A stretch of 64,000 bases of DNA from Paragorgia papillata (taxonomy: Eukaryota; Cnidaria; Anthozoa; Scleralcyonacea; Coralliidae): positions 933,501 to 997,500 of the forward strand of contig JAWNZC010000302.1 in the NCBI GenBank assembly GCA_035771165.1, written 5' to 3'. The position numbers and the translations under genes are program-made. The notes beneath the pieces are model-generated. The model was given only the letters and a program-made list of their open reading frames with translations. It searched no databases and was not told the origin of the DNA. Numbering within the stretch: the first letter of the stretch is position 1; each line of letters begins with the position of its first letter. This document shows, in pieces, positions 58,701 to 64,000 of this stretch.

Positions 58701-58887
58701 TATAATCTGTCTAGTAGTGAGTGAGATGGTAAAGAAAACTCACCTGTCAAATTTTTATCACAGGATTTAACAATCGTCTCTGAACACACGGCACAAGATT
58801 CGGCCATGCCGGCCTTTAGAGGATAAAAAATGGCCGCCAACGAACCGGAGGTTTTGCCTGGATAGCGTTGCGAAATGCTAAGTCAGC
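55714..58887. other. Right subterminal region of the 29-kb element; no clear gene
   Basis: AT-rich. Contains AGGGTTGTTAGAAATTCTAA (about 55962), TAGGGTAGTCAGAAAATTTG (about 56315) and the GC-rich motif at 57262-57330, all with counterparts near the left end. Frames at 56482-56763 (minus), 56864-57070 (plus) and 57687-58064 (minus) have no domain; the second starts after an AG and is Arg/Lys-rich near its end, so it could be an exon remnant. Confidence 0.4.
56391..56440. repeat. Perfect 18-bp hairpin with palindromic loop
   Basis: CGAAGGCCCTTCGTCAGA (56391-56408) pairs exactly with 56423-56440; the 14-nt loop contains the palindrome GAAACGTTTC. The right arm runs into CTGACGAAGGGCC...CGAAACG, which superficially resembles a hammerhead core. 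Possibly the junction of two inverted mobile-element ends. Confidence 0.8.
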
Positions 58888-58964
58888 ATAACAAGCTTTC
58901 GGGCTCCGTTGCGCCGACTTTACCCTCCGGGGAACGGAAACGGGTGAAGTCTGCACGCAGGCTA
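58888..58964 (-). repeat. Right terminal inverted repeat of the 29-kb element
   Basis: Reverse complement of the left end with mismatches at TIR positions 20, 50, 58 and 60. Followed directly by the ACAGACCAA duplication and PLE coding sequence. Confidence 0.9.
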
Positions 58965-59640
58965 ACAGACCAATCACAACTCTACGTAATGTACTGACTA
59001 ACGTTAAAGACAAAGAACAACCTTACGACAGACAAGGTGTAGTTTGCAAGGTTAAATGCGCCGACTGCCAGGCCACGTATATCGGTGAAACCGGCAGAAA
59101 CCTAAAAACGAGACTAGCTGAACACAAACGGGCAACAAAGAACGGAGACGGGACTGATTACATTGCCGAACACCACCCACAAACTAAACACGATATTGAT
59201 TGTAACTTGACAGAGTGTGTTACTTATTGCACTAACTACAGGCAACGACTTACGCTGCAAAGTTGGTACACAAACTTAGAACACCAACCATTAAACCTAT
59301 CACGACCATTACCAGCACCTTACAAAAGACTTATCCAAAACGCATTACAAACAAAAAACAGTGGATTTATTTATTTTTTATTCATCCCCCTACCAACACT
59401 GACAAACAAATACTGACAGCACCACCCACAAACAACACCCACCTCCACTGACAACGCCCACCACAGATTCCACGCATACCGCAATCGTGAGATAGAAGAT
59501 GACCGCCGCTGAGGCCGTCGAAACGTCGGTCACTACCACCACAAACAGTCTTTTTCAGGACTACTCTAACCTAGACGAGAAACTTTCTCAGACATGTTAC
59601 AATACTCCTGGGTTCAAACCATTTACTTTATAACTGACTA
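58965..59640 (+). pseudogene. Penelope-like element: GIY-YIG endonuclease and 3' end
   Basis: Continues the PLE protein interrupted at 29958: RPITTLRNVLTNVKDKEQPY, then the GIY-YIG domain with KCADCQATYIGETGRNLKTR (catalytic Tyr and Arg), LAEHKRATKNGDG and IAEHHPQTKHDIDC, ending near PLNLSRPLPAPYKRLIQ (about 59335). The endonuclease nicks the target for RT priming. The frame is open from the duplication to about 59376. A non-coding 3' part (59380-59640) includes the block shared with the inverted piece at 29260-29690. With its RT thumb 29 kb away, the copy is inactive. Confidence 0.9.
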
Positions 59641-59884
59641 TCTTAATAAAAATTTTGCTAGTGATTGATGGACCTATATTATTTTTTAAAGATTTTTAAA
59701 GATTTTTTTACAAAAAAGATTATCAGCTTAAAATATCTACAATGATGTCACCTATCATAATGAACCAAAAATAGATAAAAAAAATTCTGTTATTAATACT
59801 TCTTTCAAACTTATGTATACTTATTCAAGGATTTTTTATAGAGATAAACCCAATCATAACTTCAGTCTCTTGTATGAAAATATT

Positions 59885-59988
59885 TTAACACTTTCAAGCC
59901 TGACGACGAGTCTTTGGTATTTCATTCTGGCTAACGCCAGACGATTTTATTCAGCACAGGGAGAAGTTCAGGCCTCAAAGTGTTAAGT
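59885..59988. mobile_element. About 100-bp TTAA-bounded MITE
   Basis: TTAACACTTTCAAGCCTGA at 59885 is inverted (two mismatches) at 59970-59988; TTAA forms both borders. Confidence 0.75.
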
Positions 59989-59989
59989 G

Positions 59990-60895
59990 ACTGTGATATC
60001 ATAAATTATGGACAACATACGACGTATATAATATATTATTTAATCGACTATTGTAAATGTTTAGAGATACGTTAATGCAAACCGATCGTGTCCTTTGTTT
60101 ATTATTATTGCACCTTGCCTTCAATCCCAGAAAAGTTTAAATTAAAAAAACCCCAAAAGACTACTATAACCTACCCTACCCTAAATCTATAATAATATTT
60201 TCAGATATTAAATAATTTTTAATAAATAACTATAACCTAACACTACCCCCCCGCTCCCGAAAAAACCCCCCCAAAACTCCCCCAAAAAAAACAAAAAAAA
60301 ACAAAAGACCCAACTCCCATTTTTTGCGATCAGTAAATAACATAACCACAGGTTTTTCTGGGTGCAGTGTTAAAATATATAAAAATACATAATCAAATGA
60401 AGCCAAGTAACTTCTTAGCTTTCAGCAGGCGAAGACGCTCTTTTCTCTCATATAGACACTATGGTAGGAAAAACAGTATATGTAATAAATCTGGTAACAC
60501 ATGTGCTGCATGTGCCAAGTAACTTGACTGACCGAGTAACTTATCTCTATATAAACAGGCTCTGCATTAGTCTAACAATTTTTTTCATTTTTATTAATTA
60601 TTATGTAACAGAAAATTATTTTCACTCACACATGACTTTTTTACAGCAGTGCATGATCAATGCAATTCAATCCATGAATCCTGAACACATCATATTGGTG
60701 CAGCATCTGATACTCTATTTAGTTTTGGTAGTAGACACATATATTATATATTATTAATAAGTAACACAAATCTCAATTTTAATTAATGTATATTAAGCTG
60801 TGCTGGCGTTGATGTTTTGTCCATGCATGATGCATGACACCCACATTACGAAAAAGAGCTTGAAGACAATTTCAGTGTTGCTTAAATTAGCTTAA
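59990..60895. other. No recognisable gene; C/A-rich tract near 60245-60310
   Basis: AT-rich sequence with a patch of CCCCCC and AAAAAA runs. The 98-residue frame at 60461-60757 shows no domain. Confidence 0.4.
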
Positions 60896-61335
60896 AGGAG
60901 CAGTGTCACACGCAAAGCCCACGTAATAATCACGCGCCAACTTGAAAAACTACAGCCTGTAGGTTTTCAAGTTTGTTGATCCAAGATGGCGGCCGCACTT
61001 GGCGGAGCGTATGGTGGAAGACGGGATAATTCAGACCGAAAGAGAAAATACGAGGGATCAAATAGTTCACAGAAAGCCTGGAATAGTCAGCACAAACGTA
61101 TTTACTTATCACTGACTATATTTGAGTCATGGAAAGATGCTAAAATCGTAGCTGGATATGGTTCATGCAGCGATAGCGACTTCGCAGCCCATCTGCTCTC
61201 ATTGGAATACCGCAGAAGGAAAATATTATTTGATTCATTTCTCTGGTTTCTTGTCCCATTTAGAGCTATTTCCAACATTTTCCGAAGTTATTTCTATGTG
61301 CGCAAAAAATATGCGCAAATGGTGACGCTGCTCCT
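60896..61335 (+). mobile_element. 440-bp TTAA-flanked element carrying a transposon 5' coding remnant
   Basis: Inverted ends AGGAGCAGTGTCAC and GTGACGCTGCTCCT (one mismatch) are bordered by TTAA (60892-60895, 61336-61339), as in Kolobok or piggyBac elements. From ATG 60986 the interior encodes GGRRDNSDRKRKYEGSNSSQ and ESWKDAKIVAGYGSCSDSDF, a hydrophilic segment that looks like the beginning of a larger element protein; it runs to the right end. Probably an internal-deletion derivative of an autonomous TTAA element whose family I cannot name with certainty. Confidence 0.8.
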
Positions 61336-61469
61336 TTAAATCTGTTCCACAGATGTAAACTACGTTTAACATAGCCTTAAATGTCACTTAAAGGTTTCCA
61401 ACAAGTTAAAGTCGCATTTAAGCTCGTTGAAGTTGTCGTAAATGTAGCATTTTGCAAGATTATTAAATT

Positions 61470-61665
61470 CTTTCCTGGAGCTAGAGCAGCTCTTCGAGGT
61501 TGGGAAGTTCCAGATTGTAGTGGAGAAATACGGCTAACTTGCGTTGGTTGTACAGGAAGCGAGCAGTACTTGGCCAGTTGCAGGCATCGAGGATGGGCGA
61601 AATACGATTGCTTGCACATCTTAGATGCCGCGATGTCCTATGTAATAGAGGAAAAGGTATATCAA
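61470..61665 (+). pseudogene. SRCR pseudo-exon (second copy)
   Basis: FPGARAALRGWEVPDCSGEI and GCTGSEQYLASCRHRGWAKY match the second half of the SRCR exon at 18727-19050. The first half is missing, replaced by unrelated sequence before FFPGARAAL. A two-base shift at the end destroys the final Cys (DAAMSYVIEE instead of the DAGVLC pattern). The former donor lies in AAAAG/GTATAT (about 61656). Not a functional domain. Confidence 0.85.
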
Positions 61666-61699
61666 TTGCAAATTGTTTAGCTCAATTCAGGAAAGCAAT

Positions 61700-62808
61700 T
61701 GCTGAAAATACGTAAATGCAACACCTAACGCGATTTCTCTGCAATTTGATTGGTTCCTGAGCGGTCTTTGCAAACCGGTGAAGACCGGTTATTACTAAAA
61801 TTGAAAAATTAAAATAAATAAATCATAGTATCAAATTGTATTACATATCTATATCATATAAAATTGTATTTACAGAAAGAAAAACTTCAAATACGGCAAT
61901 GTTTACGGTGACTGAAAATGTTTTGGTTGATTTATGGTTTGGTTGATTTATGGTTTGGTTAAAAGTCGGATTCTTTTCTCTTTGCTGTTTGCACTAATTA
62001 AGAACTGTAGAATATGTAGGATCGTAGATGGCTGAGGCGATGCCATTTTTGTGACTACCGCTGACGTAGATCAGCCACGTTGCCAGCGTGTTACTTGCTT
62101 GATATGATTGCTTGCTTGTCTTGAACCGCATTTATGTCATACTGGACAGCCCTCGCCAGATATTTGACACAATCGCCACAGAGTCGATAAGAGTCGCCAA
62201 GTATTTGAGAAGTATTTGCGCTGTTTGTAAGGGCTACAATAATCGTAAGTGAAAATGAAAATCGTATTTTGATTGCTCTTTTGAAGTGTTTTTATACTGC
62301 TTTATAAATACTTATTTTTTGGAGTGGTTTCTGTTATTGATCAGATACAGGAAAAAAAGTAGTTTCACAACTCTGATTGTCGTAGTTTATATGACAAACG
62401 GAGTAGCAGATATGCGCAAGGGTGATAGAAAGGGAAGAAAATAACGTTGCGTACGCATATACAGGGAGCATCGAATTTGGAAATGCGATTTTATTAGAAA
62501 GTTATCACCAGACGACAAGAGCAAAGCAGCCAAGAAAGCAGGAGATTGTTACAGACGTAACAATCATGCATCTTGGTAGTGCACGCACAAGAAGCCTGCA
62601 GTGTAGCGTCAGTGGTTTACTGTGGTTATCGATATAATCACCACCATTTTTTTCATCGGTAAAAAGGTGTAACAGCTAGAATACTTCTCTGACCAGATGA
62701 TGGCCCAGCATTCGAGCGACGTTCTGTCCCGATAGCCCACTAGACCACAAACACAGAGTGTAAACTAACCCAGAGAAACCAATTATATTAATTACTTCCG
62801 CCTCTCTA

Positions 62809-62811
<3 letters not shown>
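61700..62811. other. Duplicated intron sequence, then unassigned DNA
   Basis: To about 62300 it matches the DNA after the first SRCR exon. 62708-62732 (GCATTCGAGCGACGTTCTGT plus CCCGA) is identical to 22042-22066, a further dispersed motif. The 71-residue frame at 62422-62637 is unassigned. Confidence 0.5.
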
Positions 62812-63248
<437 letters not shown>

Positions 63249-63251
<3 letters not shown>

Positions 63252-63799
63252 AACCCAAAGATAAATCAGTGGGAGATGCCGAAGAAATCGATTCCACTAT
63301 ACCCCCAAGGACAATTATAGTCGGTGATTCGATTATTTCTAAATTAGAAGGATGGAGAATGAGTAATAAGTCAAATAAAGTGGTGGTCAGGTCCTTTGCT
63401 GGAGCCAGAATTGAAGACATGCATCATCATATAGTACCAACGCTGGAACACAAACCAGATAACATCGTCGTACATATCGGAACGAACAATCTCAAGAAAG
63501 AAAGCCCACAGGAAGTATCAGAGAAGATTGTTAAACTGTGTGAGTTTATTGAGAAAGAATGTCCGAAAATGACGATTGGTATATCCGAGTTAACACCACG
63601 ACATGATTTTAAAGAAGCTAAATCAGCAATTGATGAAGTGATCAAAACTATTCGAGCCTTCTGTCGTACTCGTGACTGGAAAGTAATCCCGCATCATACA
63701 TTAAACGATCAATGTCTTACTTCGAGAGGGCTTCACCTAAACAGGAAAGGTTCAGCTCTTTTGGCCAAAGACTTTAACAATTATATTCAGTCCAAGTGA
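63249..63799 (+). CDS. LINE ORF1 with SGNH-hydrolase (esterase) domain
   Basis: ORF1 proteins of many CR1/L2 LINEs contain an SGNH/GDSL-type esterase that may bind membranes or lipids during retrotransposition. Here the motif blocks are TIIVGDSIISKLEG (nucleophile Ser in GDS), RSFAGARIEDMHHH (Gly block), VVHIGTNNLKKESP (Asn in GTNN) and SRGLHLNRKGSALLAKDFNN (catalytic His in LHLN), ending with TGA/TAA-free stop at 63797-63799. The annotated start (63269) is not a clear ATG; the frame is open back into the (CT)n array, so the natural N-terminus has been lost or replaced. ORF2 begins 55 bp downstream. Confidence 0.9.
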
Positions 63800-63853
63800 C
63801 AAGTAAGTGGGACGGATGATGTTTTTAATCATAATGTAAGTACTATTCCTAAT

Positions 63854-64000
63854 ATGAGAGGCTTCAAAATGGCCTCGTTAAATATTGCAAGTTTAATTAG
63901 CCATATAGATGAGTTACGTGTGTGGATAGAGGGTCAAAACCTTGATCTCCTTGCCATTAACGAAACTAGATTAGATAAATCGATCACTGATGACCAAATC
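63854..64000 (+). CDS. LINE ORF2 N-terminus (AP endonuclease), runs off the window
   Basis: ATG 63854 opens MRGFKMASLNIASLISHIDE and then DLLAINETRLDKSITDDQI at the window end. The Asn in SLNI and the Glu in INETRLD are the first metal-binding and catalytic residues of the apurinic endonuclease that nicks target DNA. With ORF1 just upstream this is the 5' half of a CR1/L2-type LINE, apparently intact as far as visible. Confidence 0.9.
   Translation, partial: MRGFKMASLNIASLISHIDELRVWIEGQNLDLLAINETRLDKSITDDQI

Larger units (their letters stand above)
29959..58964. mobile_element. Giant (29.0 kb) TIR transposon inserted in a PLE (proposed)
   Basis: Terminal inverted repeats: 29959-30035 and 58888-58964, 77 bp with four mismatches, starting TAGCCTGCGTGCAGACTTC. 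Target duplication: ACAGACCAA at 29950-29958 and 58965-58973. The host PLE reads continuously across the duplication, its RT on the left and its GIY-YIG domain on the right. A 9-bp duplication is within the range of MuDR/MULE, Rehavkus and Merlin elements, but I see no transposase of those types. The interior carries a RecQ-like helicase remnant, a DUF7869-like gene and a methyltransferase-like gene plus several later insertions totalling about 19 kb. An alternative is two independent small insertions at one PLE site, which would need a coincidence. Confidence 0.75.
59690..62300. repeat. Segmental duplication, copy 2 (decayed SRCR locus)
   Basis: Shares with 18420-20040 the pre-exon motif GATTATCAGCTTAAAATAT (about 59728), part of the SRCR exon (61475-61660), AATGCAACACCTAACGCGAT (about 61715) and TGGCTGA.GCGATGCCATTTT (about 62028). 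Carries its own insertions (59885-59988, 60896-61335). Confidence 0.8.

Noticed and set aside
29959..58964. A Maverick/Polinton or a virus-derived giant element
   Set aside because: No DNA polymerase B, integrase, packaging ATPase or capsid frame is visible, and the target duplication is 9 bp rather than 6.
60160..60310. Telomere-like CCCTAA repeats
   Set aside because: Only one or two irregular ACCCTA words; the tract is mostly poly-C and poly-A.

Overview
This is animal nuclear DNA, AT-rich and dominated by transposable elements. Evidence for a metazoan nucleus is intron-bearing coding exons (GT...AG), scavenger-receptor cysteine-rich (SRCR) exons, non-LTR retrotransposons with an esterase ORF1, a Penelope-like element (PLE), a DIRS/Ngaro element, KIAA1586-like hAT transposase, a BEL/Pao gag fragment and a 5S-type SINE. 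The mix resembles anthozoan cnidarians (corals, sea anemones), but that placement is an inference. No bacterial-style gene, rRNA gene or functional tRNA gene was seen.

Layout. 1-9.2 kb: decayed LINEs and one very large tetra-/octanucleotide array (2991-8174) split by a 5'-truncated LINE. 9.2-13.8 kb: hairpin elements, an orphan BEL/Pao gag, a CGTCCA-rich dispersed repeat carrying a SINE, and a TTAA-flanked MITE. 13.77-18.37 kb: a DIRS/Ngaro-type retrotransposon on the minus strand (gag, RT, RNase H, tyrosine recombinase) with split direct repeats and a deleted recombinase end. 18.4-22 kb: an SRCR exon and flank, duplicated in decayed form at 59.7-62.3 kb. 22-27.4 kb: a second CGTCCA copy, a hAT MITE with perfect target duplication, and a nearly intact hAT element (23917-27352).

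29.26-59.64 kb: a Penelope-like element cut in two, between its reverse transcriptase and its GIY-YIG endonuclease, by about 29 kb of DNA. That DNA has 77-bp terminal inverted repeats (four mismatches) and a 9-bp target duplication (ACAGACCAA), so I read 29959-58964 as one giant transposon. Its apparent core holds a broken RecQ-type helicase just inside the left end, a split and partly inverted gene of the GHTHEDID (DUF7869-like) type, and two spliced exons resembling the C-terminus of an N6/N4 DNA methyltransferase. Later arrivals inside it are a 6.8-kb satellite with higher-order structure, an XPG-nuclease (Academ-like) transposon, a foldback element built from minisatellites, and a 3.1-kb long-TIR element with a nested palindrome.

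59.6-64 kb: the second SRCR copy (a pseudo-exon), small TTAA-flanked MITEs, a (CT)n array and the 5' part of a CR1/L2-type LINE that runs off the window.

Almost every coding feature is an element gene, most with frameshifts or stops. The only candidates for host coding sequence are the 18.7-kb SRCR exon and possibly small exons inside the large insertion. The main open question is whether the 29-kb insertion is an undescribed class of helicase-carrying giant DNA transposon.
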